NCBI RefSeq assembly: GCF_000429185.2 | Contig: NZ_AUBJ02000001.1 | Coordinates: 3,782,001-3,846,000, forward strand | Origin: Actinoalloteichus caeruleus DSM 43889 | GTDB lineage: Bacteria > Actinomycetota > Actinomycetes > Mycobacteriales > Pseudonocardiaceae | Reading direction: 5' to 3' | Length of the DNA stretch: 64,000 nt | Notes under the pieces: model-generated | What the model saw: the letters and a program-made list of their open reading frames with translations, nothing else | What the model was told of the DNA's origin: nothing | Databases searched by the model: none | Translations under genes and position numbers: made by a program | Part shown: piece after piece, positions 25,314-37,123 of the stretch | Layout: the number at the start of each line of letters is the position of its first letter | Position numbering within the stretch: the first letter of the stretch is position 1

Positions 25314-27464
25314 TCAGGCCTCCGGCAGCGAGACCGTCCGCCCCTCGTACCCCTGGGAGTCGCTGATCATCCGGAAGCGGCGGTCCCGCAGCACGCGCCC
25401 CACCGACTCGCGGACACGCCGCTCGATCTCGTCCTCACTGCCGTCCGCGTCAACCACCAGGTAGCGGTCGGGATTGGCGGCCGCCATCTCTCCCAGCAGC
25501 CGCTTCACCTGCCAGTTGTGCTTGAGGTCCTCGGTGCCGGCCCCCCCGTCCGAACGGGGCTCCCGGTCGAGCAGCACCGTGATGTCCGCGTGGAGGCGCC
25601 CGGTCGCCCAGTCCCCCAGCCCCTCGAGTTCGCCTTGGGCCAGTCCCGCCGCCGCGCCGAAGTGGGCCAGCGGGCTGTCCACGTAGCGTTCCATCACCAC
25701 GACGGCGCCCCCGTCGAGCGCGGGGCGGACCACCTGCTCCACCACATCGCTGCGCACGGCCGCCGCTACCAGCGCGTTGGCCCGAGCACCCGAGACCTCG
25801 ACTGACTTGAGCACGTTGCGCAGGCGCTGCTCGTCCAACGCCGGGTCAGCGGCGAGCACCACCCGGTTGCCGCCGGCGGTCAACCAGTCCGTGAGCCGCC
25901 GCGCCTGCTCGGCGGTGTCCACCGCCGTGTCCCCCTCGACGGCGATCAGGAGGCCGTTGCCCTCCCGCCTGGACCGGAAGACGGCTCGCAGGTCGGCGAG
26001 GATGGGCCGGCTGCGCCGGTCGTCCATCTGGCGGTAGGCGACCACCCCGAGCACGGCGGCCACGACTCCGGCCCCGAGCAGGATGGGCCGGGTGGCGTCG
26101 ACCTCGACCTGGGCCCCGAAGAAGGACAGCGTCCGTGGCCGCAGGATCGCCAGCAGGGTCGGCACGAGCGCCAGGGCGCCCACGAGCACCACCCGCAGCA
26201 GCGACTGGACCATCGCGACGGTCCGTCCCCGGACCGCGTCGTCCACCTGGGTGCCGATGATGGTGAGACCGGTCAGGAAGGCCACACCGGCGAATCCCCC
26301 CACCAGTGGGACCACCAGGAGCGCGATCCACAGGTGCGGGGCCAGCGCCACCGGGAACAGGGCCAGGCCGGCCCCGACGATGGCCGAGCCGAAGAGCCGG
26401 TTGTGCGGGATGCGTTGCGCGAACTTGGGCGCACCCGCCATGCCACCGGCCAGCCCGAGGAAGATGGCGGCGAACAACAGGCCGTACCCGGTGTCACCGG
26501 CGGAGAGGCTGTTGGAGTAGAGCTGGGCGGTGGCGACCACGGCGCCCCCCGCGGCCACCGCACCGATGACACCGATGACCAGACCGCGGATCAACGGGGT
26601 GGTGCCGATGAAGCGGAACCCGTCCCGGAGCATTGACAGCGCTCCTGGCCGCTTCGCGGCCACGGCCTCGCCGCCGTCGCTCCCCTCGGAGGCGGGCTGG
26701 GGTGTCTCCCGTGCTTCCCCCGAGGCCTCATCACCGACCCTGCGCCGCAGGGACAGCTCCGGGATCCTGGTCGCCACGAGGATGGCGGACGTGAGGAAGA
26801 GCAGACCGTTGACGACCACCGCGATGTAGGCGATACCCAGTTCGCTCTCGAGCTGGAGGATCGGTCCGATCGCCGTGATCAGCGCGTACAACCCGGCACC
26901 GCTGATCACGGAGATGCCGTAGGTCATCACCAGGCTGAGCTGGTTGGCGGTCTCCACCTGGTCCCGCCGGCGCAGCAGGTTGGGGATCGCCGAGTCCTTC
27001 GCGGGTATCCACAGCAGCGCGCAGCAGCCGATGAGGAAGTTGGCGACGAACAGCCACAGCAGTGGGCCCGTCACGCTGTCCGACAGCGAACCGACCAGCG
27101 GGATGGAGAGGAAGAACAGGCATCGCAGGCTGTCGCAGACCACCATCACCTTGCGGCGGTCGAACCGGTCGGCGAGGATCCCCCCCACCGGGGCGAATAA
27201 CAAGCCCGGCAGGAGTTGGGTCAGGACGACCGCGCTCAGGGCGAAGCTCTGGGCCAGGTAACTGTCGGTGAACTTGGCGACCAGTCCCGTCAGCGCCAGG
27301 AATGACAGCCAGTCACCCATGCTGCAGATCGCGCTGACCATCCACAACCGGCGGAACGCCGGGATGGCCAGAACGCTCCGTATCCGGTGGGCGGTCGTGG
27401 TGCCCGTTCCCCCGGTTTGCTGGCCAGTCGGAATGGCCGGCTGCGCCGCGCTAATGCTGACCAC
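25314..27464 (-). CDS. MFS transporter fused to a degenerate thymidylate kinase domain
   Basis: The 716-residue product has an MFS half of about 12 helices (residues about 35-480), with motif A-like GGILADRFDRRKVM. A dTMP-kinase-like half follows (about 500-700). The P-loop position reads AVEGDTAVDTAEQ instead of EGGEGAGKSTQ, so the Gly-Lys-Ser/Thr core is gone. The DRY-like site reads ERYVDSPLAHFGAAAGL. A similar membrane-kinase fusion stands next to topA in Streptomyces (from memory). Thymidylate kinase activity is unlikely here, so another Tmk must exist elsewhere. GTG 27464 starts the gene. Confidence 0.85.
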   Translation of the reverse strand: MVSISAAQPAIPTGQQTGGTGTTTAHRIRSVLAIPAFRRLWMVSAICSMGDWLSFLALTGLVAKFTDSYLAQSFALSAVVLTQLLPGLLFAPVGGILADRFDRRKVMVVCDSLRCLFFLSIPLVGSLSDSVTGPLLWLFVANFLIGCCALLWIPAKDSAIPNLLRRRDQVETANQLSLVMTYGISVISGAGLYALITAIGPILQLESELGIAYIAVVVNGLLFLTSAILVATRIPELSLRRRVGDEASGEARETPQPASEGSDGGEAVAAKRPGALSMLRDGFRFIGTTPLIRGLVIGVIGAVAAGGAVVATAQLYSNSLSAGDTGYGLLFAAIFLGLAGGMAGAPKFAQRIPHNRLFGSAIVGAGLALFPVALAPHLWIALLVVPLVGGFAGVAFLTGLTIIGTQVDDAVRGRTVAMVQSLLRVVLVGALALVPTLLAILRPRTLSFFGAQVEVDATRPILLGAGVVAAVLGVVAYRQMDDRRSRPILADLRAVFRSRREGNGLLIAVEGDTAVDTAEQARRLTDWLTAGGNRVVLAADPALDEQRLRNVLKSVEVSGARANALVAAAVRSDVVEQVVRPALDGGAVVVMERYVDSPLAHFGAAAGLAQGELEGLGDWATGRLHADITVLLDREPRSDGGAGTEDLKHNWQVKRLLGEMAAANPDRYLVVDADGSEDEIERRVRESVGRVLRDRRFRMISDSQGYEGRTVSLPEA

Positions 27465-27695
27465 CCCCTGTTGGCCGTCGCTGCAAGGACCTGCGCTCAG
27501 AGTAGTCGGAAAATGTGATCAAGACGGCCGAACCGGCTGTCCGGGTGATGACAGCGATCACAGCACGTCCCCTCCGACCCCGGCTTCGCACGCTACGTCC
27601 CCGACGTTGAGGATTCGCTGAGGACACCGGTCCCTCGGTCAGGGGTCGGGGAGCACGGCAGGACGACGGAACGGACATCCCGCCTCCCCCGAAGG

Positions 27696-28109
27696 TCATG
27701 AGACCCAGTGGGCACCGATGATGACCGCGAGCATCAGCAGCGCCATGACCAGCGGAAGCAGTCGATGGGGAGTGGGGCCGGGCCGCTCCGCGATCACCTC
27801 GGGCATGGGGTAGGAGCCAGCCGCGCTCTCGGCCCACACCTCGGGGGAGACGGATTCCCGGTGAGGAGCTCGGGACTGGCTCGGGCGCGGGGCCGCCCCC
27901 CAGAGCCCGCCCTCCCGCTCGGCCGCGCGCCGCATCCGCTCACTCGGCTCGGGTGGGCGCACCGCGGCGACCGGCGCTGCCACCGCACCGGGTTCGCCAG
28001 GCCGAACCGCCGTCCACGCCGTCACCGGACCACCGGCGGCGTCGGTCCGCGGCGGTGGGGCGGGTGGGGCCTGGGTCCCGTCAGGCCCGGTCAACGCGTC
28101 CCCGAACAT
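27696..28109 (-). CDS. Tail-anchored proline-rich small protein
   Basis: The 137-residue product is unrecognised. Residues 1-110 are Pro/Ala-rich and probably disordered. One C-terminal membrane helix (RLLPLVMALLMLAVIIGAHW) ends two residues before the stop, which is a tail-anchor layout. ATG 28109 has AGGAGG 8 bases upstream, which favours it over the GTG at 28118. It sits between topA and the MFS-kinase gene on the same strand. Confidence 0.65.
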   Translation of the reverse strand: MFGDALTGPDGTQAPPAPPPRTDAAGGPVTAWTAVRPGEPGAVAAPVAAVRPPEPSERMRRAAEREGGLWGAAPRPSQSRAPHRESVSPEVWAESAAGSYPMPEVIAERPGPTPHRLLPLVMALLMLAVIIGAHWVS

Positions 28110-28147
28110 AGGCGCCACCTCCTGAGCACCCTCCTCAGGGTAGGGGT

Positions 28148-28182
28148 GCCCCGACGGCGGGCGCCCAACCGCCGCCCGGGGC
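28148..28182 (-). terminator. Hairpin after topA
   Basis: A two-part stem (28148-28152 with 28178-28182, then 28055-style inner pairing at 28155-28160 with 28169-28174) has an 8-base loop and a small internal bulge. It begins 33 bases after the topA stop on the minus strand. Confidence 0.45.
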
Positions 28183-28214
28183 CTTGCTCCGGTGCTCCCG
28201 CCTCGGCGGCCCGG

Positions 28215-30944
<2,730 letters not shown>

Positions 30945-31404
30945 GCTCTCCTGCTCTCACTCGGTTCCCGGACTCGCCAGTGTGCACCGACAGCGACACT
31001 CCGCGCTGCCCAGGGTGACTCAGGAGCCACCTGGGCGCGCCCCCGCCCCACCCGTTCCAGGAGTGGAACGTCCAGCCTGGGCCGTTGTGTTCCGCGCCCC
31101 CGACCGCCGGGGCCGGCCGGCGCCCCTCATGGCTACTCAGAGTCATGCCGTTCCGCTGGCCGCGCCGCCTCGACCCCACATCGGGCGACGTTGGCCAGAG
31201 GCTGGTCCACCTCAGGAGGACGCCGGCCGGCGGAGGCGAGAAGCGCGGGACCCGCGACCACGGCGGCGCACGGGGACGGCGGCGCCACGGCGGCCGCGAG
31301 CTCACGCTGGGCCGTCGCGCGGGTGACGGGGAGGACGTGAGCACACACGAAACCTCCGCCGCGAGGGCACCCGCCCGTGCCTTCCCCGCTCGTCCCCGAT
31401 CCTA

Positions 31405-31416
31405 GAACACACGTTC
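31405..31416. promoter_or_regulatory. LexA (SOS) box-like palindrome
   Basis: GAACACACGTTC matches the actinobacterial LexA core GAACnnnnGTTC exactly and extends as AGAAC-ACAC-GTTCT. It lies 461 bp upstream of topA and next to no other start, so its target is unclear. Confidence 0.35.
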
Positions 31417-31506
31417 TACTCCGAAGGGGCACAAGTAGATCACGAGCGGGTGCCGTGCCGGGCCGGGCGGAGTCGTGGCGGTGGGTCAGACCGACCGATC
31501 GCCGGT

Positions 31507-31536
31507 GGGGGTGCCGGCGACGACGCCGGCACCCCC
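31507..31536 (-). terminator. Terminator of hppA
   Basis: A perfect 13-bp inverted repeat (31507-31519 with 31524-31536) with a 4-base loop ACGA lies 14 bases after the hppA stop on the minus strand. It is one of the strongest hairpins in the window. Confidence 0.85.
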
Positions 31537-31550
31537 GACCGCCCGGTGGG

Positions 31551-33869
31551 TCAGGCGGTCGTGTTGGCGGGGTCCCGTGTCTCCTCGGGAGCCTCCTCAC
31601 CGATGGCGGTGGAGCGCCGCTTGGAGATCACGACGGCGACGACGATGATGGTCACCGAGGCCAGGGCGATCAGCGCCCGGGCCACCGGCGACGCGCCGTC
31701 CCCGACCGAGAGGGTGACCACCGCCGGGGCGATGAGCACCGCGACGAGGTTCATGACCTTCAGCAGCGGGTTGATGGCGGGTCCGGCGGTGTCCTTGAAC
31801 GGGTCTCCGACGGTGTCCCCGATCACGGTCGCCGCGTGCGCGTCCGAGCCCTTGCCCCCGTGGTGCCCGTCCTCGACCAGCTTCTTCGCGTTGTCCCATG
31901 CGCCGCCCGAGTTGGCGAGGAAGACCGCCATCAACGTCCCGGCCCCGATGGCACCGGCCAGGTAGCCGGCGAGGGGGCCCACCCCGAGGCCGAATCCCAC
32001 CGCGATCGGCGCGAACACGGCGAGCAGGCCAGGAGTGGCCAGCTCCCGCAGCGAGTCCTTGGTGCAGATGTCCACGACTCGGCCGTACTGGGGACGCACC
32101 GTCCCGTCCATGATCCCCGGGTTGTTCCGGAACTGGGAACGGACCTCCATGACCACGGCACCGGCCGCCCTGGAGACCGCGTTGACCGCGAGCCCGGAGA
32201 ACATGAAGACGACGGCTGCCCCGATCACCAGGCCGACCAGCAGCCCGGGGTTGAAGACGAGGAAGCCGGAGAGGTCGAAGGTCACGACTCCGGCGATACC
32301 GGCCAAGGCCGTCTGGATCGCGTCCGTGTAGGAACCGAAGAGCGCGGTCGCCGCCAACACCGCGGTGGCGATCGCGATGCCCTTGGTGATCGCCTTCGTG
32401 GTGTTTCCGACCGCGTCCAGGTCGGTGAGGATGCGCGCGGCCTCCGGATCGCTGTCCCCCGCCATCTCGGCGATGCCCTGGGCGTTGTCGCTGACCGGGC
32501 CGAAGGTGTCCATCGCGACGATGACGCCCACGGTGGTGAGCAGTCCGGTGCCGGCGAGGGCCACCGCGAACAGCGCGACGGTGATCGAGCCGGAGAGCAG
32601 GAACGCCCCGTAGACGGCCGCGCCGATCACCAGCGCCGTGTACACGGCGGACTCGAAGCCGACGGAGATCCCCGAGAGGATGACGGTGGCCGCCCCCGTC
32701 CGCGAGCTGCGGCCGACGTCCCGCACCGGCCGGTGCTCGGTGCCGGTGAACCGCCCCGTGAGCCAGAGGATGACCCCAGCGAGGACGATGCCGATCAACA
32801 CCGCCGCGGCGGCGATGAGCGCGGGGTTGCCCTCGGTCGTGTTCTCGCCGCCGGTCAGCTCCGCGAAGGTGCTGGGGAGGTAGACGAAGGCCGCGATGAC
32901 GGAGAGCACCGCCGAGATCGCCGCCGAGAGGTAGAACGCCCGGTTGATCGCTCGGAGGCCGTTCTCACCCTGGCGCGCCTTCGTCGTGTACACGCCGACG
33001 ACCGCGGTCAACACGCCGATCGCGGGCACGATGAGCGGGAACAGCAGGCCGTGCGTGCCGAATGCCGCGGTACCCAGGATCAGCGCCGCGACGAGGGTGA
33101 CGGCGTAGGACTCGAACAGGTCGGCGGCCATGCCCGCGCAGTCACCGACGTTGTCGCCCACGTTGTCGGCGATGGTCGCCGCGTTGCGCGGGTCGTCCTC
33201 CGGGATGTTCTGCTCGACCTTGCCGACCAGGTCCGCGCCGACGTCGGCCGCCTTGGTGAAGATGCCGCCGCCGACCCTCATGAACATCGCGAGCAGGGCG
33301 GCCCCGAAACCGAAGCCTTCGAGGACCTTCGGTGCCTGTCCGGCGTAGACCATGACCACGACCGCCGCGCCGAGCAGCCCAAGGCCGATCGTGGTCATCC
33401 CGACCACCCCACCCGTGCGGAACGCGATCCTGGTCGCCTTCTCCCGACCGCCGGGCTCACCGGCGGCGGCCGCGACCCGGAGGTTGGCCCTGGTGGACAA
33501 CCACATCCCGAGGTAGCCGATGGCCGCGGAGAACGCGGCACCGATCACGAAGAACAGGGACCGGCCGATCCTCTCGTTCGCATCCTCGGCGGGGAGCGCG
33601 AACAGGAGGAGGAACACCAGAGCGACGAACACGCCGAGTGTGCGGAACTGCCTGCTCAGGTAGGCCGTCGCCCCTTCCTGGACGGCGACGGCGATCTCCT
33701 GCATCTTGCTGCTGCCCTGCCCGGCGGCGAGTACCTCCCGAAGCAGGAAGTATCCGACGGCGAGAGCGGCCAGAGCGACGACGGCGACGACGGCGACGAC
33801 GCCGTAATCACCCCCGGACAGCTCTAGGCCCTGCGCCCAGGTGCTCTGGGCGAGGTGGAGCCGGGACAT
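31551..33869 (-). CDS. hppA: Membrane-bound proton-translocating pyrophosphatase
   Basis: This enzyme couples PPi hydrolysis to proton pumping across the cytoplasmic membrane. The 772-residue, roughly 16-helix protein has the PPi-binding motif DVGADLVGKVEQNIPEDDPR and DNVGDNVGDCAGMAADLFE. A later acidic site lies near GDTVGDPFKDTAGPAINPL. The segment GNTTKAITKG has Lys where potassium-dependent enzymes have Ala, so the potassium-independent type is expected. It is divergent from the helicase gene with 219 bp between starts. Confidence 0.96.
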   Translation of the reverse strand: MSRLHLAQSTWAQGLELSGGDYGVVAVVAVVALAALAVGYFLLREVLAAGQGSSKMQEIAVAVQEGATAYLSRQFRTLGVFVALVFLLLFALPAEDANERIGRSLFFVIGAAFSAAIGYLGMWLSTRANLRVAAAAGEPGGREKATRIAFRTGGVVGMTTIGLGLLGAAVVVMVYAGQAPKVLEGFGFGAALLAMFMRVGGGIFTKAADVGADLVGKVEQNIPEDDPRNAATIADNVGDNVGDCAGMAADLFESYAVTLVAALILGTAAFGTHGLLFPLIVPAIGVLTAVVGVYTTKARQGENGLRAINRAFYLSAAISAVLSVIAAFVYLPSTFAELTGGENTTEGNPALIAAAAVLIGIVLAGVILWLTGRFTGTEHRPVRDVGRSSRTGAATVILSGISVGFESAVYTALVIGAAVYGAFLLSGSITVALFAVALAGTGLLTTVGVIVAMDTFGPVSDNAQGIAEMAGDSDPEAARILTDLDAVGNTTKAITKGIAIATAVLAATALFGSYTDAIQTALAGIAGVVTFDLSGFLVFNPGLLVGLVIGAAVVFMFSGLAVNAVSRAAGAVVMEVRSQFRNNPGIMDGTVRPQYGRVVDICTKDSLRELATPGLLAVFAPIAVGFGLGVGPLAGYLAGAIGAGTLMAVFLANSGGAWDNAKKLVEDGHHGGKGSDAHAATVIGDTVGDPFKDTAGPAINPLLKVMNLVAVLIAPAVVTLSVGDGASPVARALIALASVTIIVVAVVISKRRSTAIGEEAPEETRDPANTTA

Positions 33870-33980
33870 TCCGTCCTCCTGATTGGTCGCTTTCTGTGTC
33901 CGGGCCTGTCACGAGAGTGGCGACCCGCGTCATGGGCGCGGATTGTATTGGCCATATTGGTGGCGTACCTCACGGTGTGT

Positions 33981-34029
33981 CGATCAACTCATCTTTTCTT
34001 CGGCCAAAGCTCGCCGAAATCGTTGATCG
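33981..34029. promoter_or_regulatory. Inverted repeat in the hppA/helicase divergent promoter region
   Basis: CGATCAAC (33981-33988) is matched by GTTGATCG (34022-34029), with 33 bases between. It lies in an unusually AT-rich stretch upstream of the helicase start at 34089. It could be a repressor site or a cruciform-prone promoter element. Confidence 0.3.
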
Positions 34030-34088
34030 CCTGCTAGCGGAGGTGGACCGGCCAAGATCTGGTGGTCCGGTTGTGCGAGGCTCGCGGC

Positions 34089-36461
34089 ATGGACCGGGGA
34101 CACGCGAGGACCCTGCTTGACCAGGTACTGGGTGGCGTCACGGCGGGCGAGGACCCGCTGACGCACGTCGCCACGCTGCCGGCACGGGACGGGGAGCATG
34201 CCGACTGGCCGGCCTGGGTGCCCGGTGCCCTGGTGGAACGTCTGCGGGGGTTCGGTATCGACAGGCCGTGGGCGCACCAGGTGGCGGCGGCCGACCTCGC
34301 GCGGGCGGGCCAGGACGTGGTCATCGCCACCGGGACCGCCTCCGGGAAGTCACTGGCCTACCAGCTCCCGGTCCTGGCTGGTCTCTCCGACGACCCCAGG
34401 GCGACGGCGCTCTACCTGTCACCGACGAAAGCCCTTGGCGCGGACCAGCTCAGGGCCGCCCTCGAGTTGTCGGAGCGGGACGTGCGGCCAGCCGCCTACG
34501 ACGGCGACACCCCCCAGGAGGACCGGGAGTGGGTGCGTTCGCATTCCCGGTGGGTGTTCACCAACCCCGACATGCTCCACCTCGGTGTCCTGCCTCGGCA
34601 CCAGCGGTGGGCGCGGTTCTTCCGCCGGTTGTCGTTCGTCGTCCTCGACGAGTGCCACACCTACCGCGGCCTGTTCGGCTCGCACGTGGCGGTGATCCTG
34701 CGGCGCCTGTCCAGGATCGCGGCTCGATACGGGGCCTCCCCCGTCTTCGTCCTGGCCTCCGCGACGACCGCCGATCCCCAGGGGAGCGCCACCCTGCTCA
34801 CCGGTCGGGAGTGCGTCGCCGTCGCCCGGGACACCGCGCCGCGCGGCGAACGCGTCGTCGCGTTGTGGGAGCCTCCGCTCTCCTCCGACGGGGAAGTGGA
34901 GGGAGCGGCGCCCAGCAGGAGGTCGGCCGGGGCCGAGGCCGCGCGGATCCTCACCGACCTCGTCGTCGCCGGTGCCAGGACGCTCGTGTTCGTCCGGTCG
35001 AGGGTGGGCGCCGAACTGGCCTCGCTGCACGCCCGGGACGCGCTGGGGCAGGTGGACGCGGGTCTGCCAGCGCGGGTGGCCTCGTACCGCGCCGGCTACC
35101 TACCGGAGGAGCGCAGGGAGCTGGAGCGGGCACTGGCGTCCGGCGAGCTGCTGGGGCTCGCCACGACCAGCGCACTGGAACTCGGCATCGACATCGCCGG
35201 CCTGGACGCGGTGGTCGTCGCCGGCTACCCGGGGACCCGGGCGTCCTTCTGGCAACAGGCGGGGCGGGCGGGGCGGGCTGGGCAGAGCTCGCTGGTGGTC
35301 TTCGTGGCGCGGGACGACCCGATGGACACGTACCTGGTGCACCACCCCGAGGCACTGCTGGGGGCACCGGTGGAGTCCACCGTGCTCGACCCGGCCAACC
35401 CCCACGTCCTGGCGCCCCAACTGGCCTGCGCGGCCGCGGAACTGCCGCTCACCCCGGGCTGCTTACCCGCCCTGGCCGGTGGGCAGGCCGAGACGGTGCT
35501 GGCTGGACTGGTGGAGGCTGGAGTCGTGCGGCGCCGCCCGACCGGTTGGTACTGGACCCACCGGGACCGACCCCACGGCCAGGTGGACATCCGGGGGTCG
35601 GGCGGTGAGCAGGTCGTCGTCGTGGAGGGGGACACCGGTCGCCTGCTCGGGACGGTGGCTCCCGAGGCGGCGTGCTCGTCCGTGCACCCCGGTGCGGTGT
35701 ACCTGCACCAGGGTGAGTCGTTCGTCGTCGACGAACTGGACCTCGCCGAACACCTCGCCCTGGTGCACCGGGAAACACCCGACTGGAGCACCTTCCCCCG
35801 CACGGTCACCGACGTCGTGGTGGTGGGGGAGGAAAGACGGCTGGAGTACCCGGGTGGTCTCACGGTCGGTTTCGGCGAGGTGGAGGTGATCTCCCAGGTC
35901 GTCGGATACCTGCGGCGGGCCCCGAGCGGGGCGGTGCTCGACCAGGTACCGCTGGACCTGCCGAGCCGGACCCTGCGGACGCGCGCGGTCTGGTACAGCC
36001 TCTCCGACGAGCTGGTGCGCGGAGTGGCGCCGGGGGGCGCCGGTCTCGACCCGGCGCGCGTCCCCGGCGCACTCCATGCGGCCGAACACGCGGCGATCGG
36101 CCTGCTACCGCTGTTCGCCACCTGTGACCGCTGGGACATCGGCGGCGTCTCCACCGTGGTCCACGAGCACACCGGGGAGGCAACGGTGTTCGTCCACGAT
36201 GGACATCCGGGGGGAGCCGGATTCGCCGAGCGCGGTTTCTCCGCGCTGATGCCCTGGCTGGCGGCGACGCGGGAGGCCATCACCTCCTGCGAGTGTTCGG
36301 CGGGATGCCCGTCCTGCGTTCAGTCACCCAAGTGCGGGAACGGCAACGAACCGCTGGACAAGGCGGGGGCGGTGGTGGTGCTGGACCTGGTGCTGTCGTG
36401 CCTTCGGCGGTCGGGTACCCCTCTCGTGGCACCACTGGGGTCGGCGGACGAGGGCGGTTGA
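34089..36461 (+). CDS. DEAD/DEAH-box helicase with C-terminal zinc cluster (MrfA/YprA, DUF1998 family)
   Basis: The 790-residue product is an SF2 helicase. It has Walker A ATGTASGKSLAYQLP, motif II DECHTY, motif III ASATT, and motif VI QQAGRAGRAGQ. The C-terminus carries the four-Cys cluster CECSAGCPSCVQSPKC of the DUF1998/MZB type. Bacillus MrfA of this family repairs mitomycin damage together with an exonuclease. No MrfB-like gene is adjacent here. ATG 34089 (MDRGHARTLL) is preferred over an in-frame start at 34062. The mycobacterial homologue is also near the tad locus. Confidence 0.9.
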   Translation: MDRGHARTLLDQVLGGVTAGEDPLTHVATLPARDGEHADWPAWVPGALVERLRGFGIDRPWAHQVAAADLARAGQDVVIATGTASGKSLAYQLPVLAGLSDDPRATALYLSPTKALGADQLRAALELSERDVRPAAYDGDTPQEDREWVRSHSRWVFTNPDMLHLGVLPRHQRWARFFRRLSFVVLDECHTYRGLFGSHVAVILRRLSRIAARYGASPVFVLASATTADPQGSATLLTGRECVAVARDTAPRGERVVALWEPPLSSDGEVEGAAPSRRSAGAEAARILTDLVVAGARTLVFVRSRVGAELASLHARDALGQVDAGLPARVASYRAGYLPEERRELERALASGELLGLATTSALELGIDIAGLDAVVVAGYPGTRASFWQQAGRAGRAGQSSLVVFVARDDPMDTYLVHHPEALLGAPVESTVLDPANPHVLAPQLACAAAELPLTPGCLPALAGGQAETVLAGLVEAGVVRRRPTGWYWTHRDRPHGQVDIRGSGGEQVVVVEGDTGRLLGTVAPEAACSSVHPGAVYLHQGESFVVDELDLAEHLALVHRETPDWSTFPRTVTDVVVVGEERRLEYPGGLTVGFGEVEVISQVVGYLRRAPSGAVLDQVPLDLPSRTLRTRAVWYSLSDELVRGVAPGGAGLDPARVPGALHAAEHAAIGLLPLFATCDRWDIGGVSTVVHEHTGEATVFVHDGHPGGAGFAERGFSALMPWLAATREAITSCECSAGCPSCVQSPKCGNGNEPLDKAGAVVVLDLVLSCLRRSGTPLVAPLGSADEGG

Positions 36462-36487
36462 GCGCTGGTCGTGAGCGCGGCGCACCG

Positions 36488-37123
36488 TCAACGGCGCACG
36501 GTGAGCAGGCGCTCTCCCCGGGCACGCAGTTCCTGGGCCTCCGCGCGGACGGCGGCGGCGACGGCCTCCTCCACGAGGGTCACCGAGGGCAGCTTCCACC
36601 CGCACACCGAAGGCTTGACCCGCCAGTGCACGACACCGTGCTCGGCGGGGGTCGGCGGAAGGGTGATCCAACTTCCCCTGCCGTGCAGCACGACGCCAGG
36701 CTGGGCGAGGATTCGAGAGGGGGTCGTCGAGCCGGCGGCGACCAGGAAGAGCCAGGTGTTGTCCGGGGTGGCCACGATCGGGACGGGCTGGGCGTGCCGG
36801 CGGCGCAGCGTGCTGGCGATGCGGCGACCGAAGGGTGCGTCCACCTCCACGGCGTCGACGACGTAGCCGGTGGCCAGCAGGAGGCTGTAGGGACGCACGG
36901 ACCACCAGGAAGCGGCCCTGTTCGCGTCCACCAGGAGGTGGTCGGCCCAGTCGGGTTCGACGGGCACCGGGCCGGAGTGCTCGGCCGCGGCGTCGCCGCC
37001 CACCCACTGGCCACCGTCGAGGTAGCTGCCAGGGAAGACCGGCCACTTCCGCCAGGCGAGGCCGATCGCCTCGGCGCGGAGTTCGATGCGGAAGGCATCA
37101 CGCCATCCTCCGGACCAGTCCAT
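36488..37123 (-). CDS. Prim-Pol (archaeo-eukaryotic primase) N-terminal-domain-like protein
   Basis: The 211-residue product matches the pattern of stand-alone proteins annotated as bifunctional primase/polymerase. It has AEAIGLAWRKWPVFPGSY near the start, LLVDANRAASWWSVRPYSLLLATGYVVDAVEVDAPFG, and the late motif GVVLHGRGSWITLPPTP. The acidic pair in DAVEVDA could be the metal site. It has no helicase partner. ATG 37123 follows AGGAGAGG. It stands between the helicase (convergent, 26 bp) and the tad genes. A polymerase activity is inferred only from fold similarity. Confidence 0.65.
   Translation of the reverse strand: MDWSGGWRDAFRIELRAEAIGLAWRKWPVFPGSYLDGGQWVGGDAAAEHSGPVPVEPDWADHLLVDANRAASWWSVRPYSLLLATGYVVDAVEVDAPFGRRIASTLRRRHAQPVPIVATPDNTWLFLVAAGSTTPSRILAQPGVVLHGRGSWITLPPTPAEHGVVHWRVKPSVCGWKLPSVTLVEEAVAAAVRAEAQELRARGERLLTVRR

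Larger units (their letters stand above)
30945..31550. other. Long intergenic region between topA and hppA
   Basis: About 600 bases contain no convincing gene. Open frames on both strands are Arg/Pro-rich GC artefacts. A short frame from GTG 31337 after GGGGAGG ends after 22 codons. The region holds a LexA-like palindrome (31405-31416) and the hppA terminator (31507-31536). The topA promoter must lie in its left part. Confidence 0.5.

Noticed and set aside
31085-31405. Rightward 106-codon frame between topA and hppA
   Set aside because: Low-complexity Arg/Gly translation without codon bias; the start-like GTG 31337 with GGGGAGG gives only 22 codons.
31377-33827. 816-codon rightward open frame with many His/Asp/Arg
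   Set aside because: It is antisense to hppA; the His/Asp/Arg richness is what results from reading a hydrophobic Ala/Val/Leu gene backwards.
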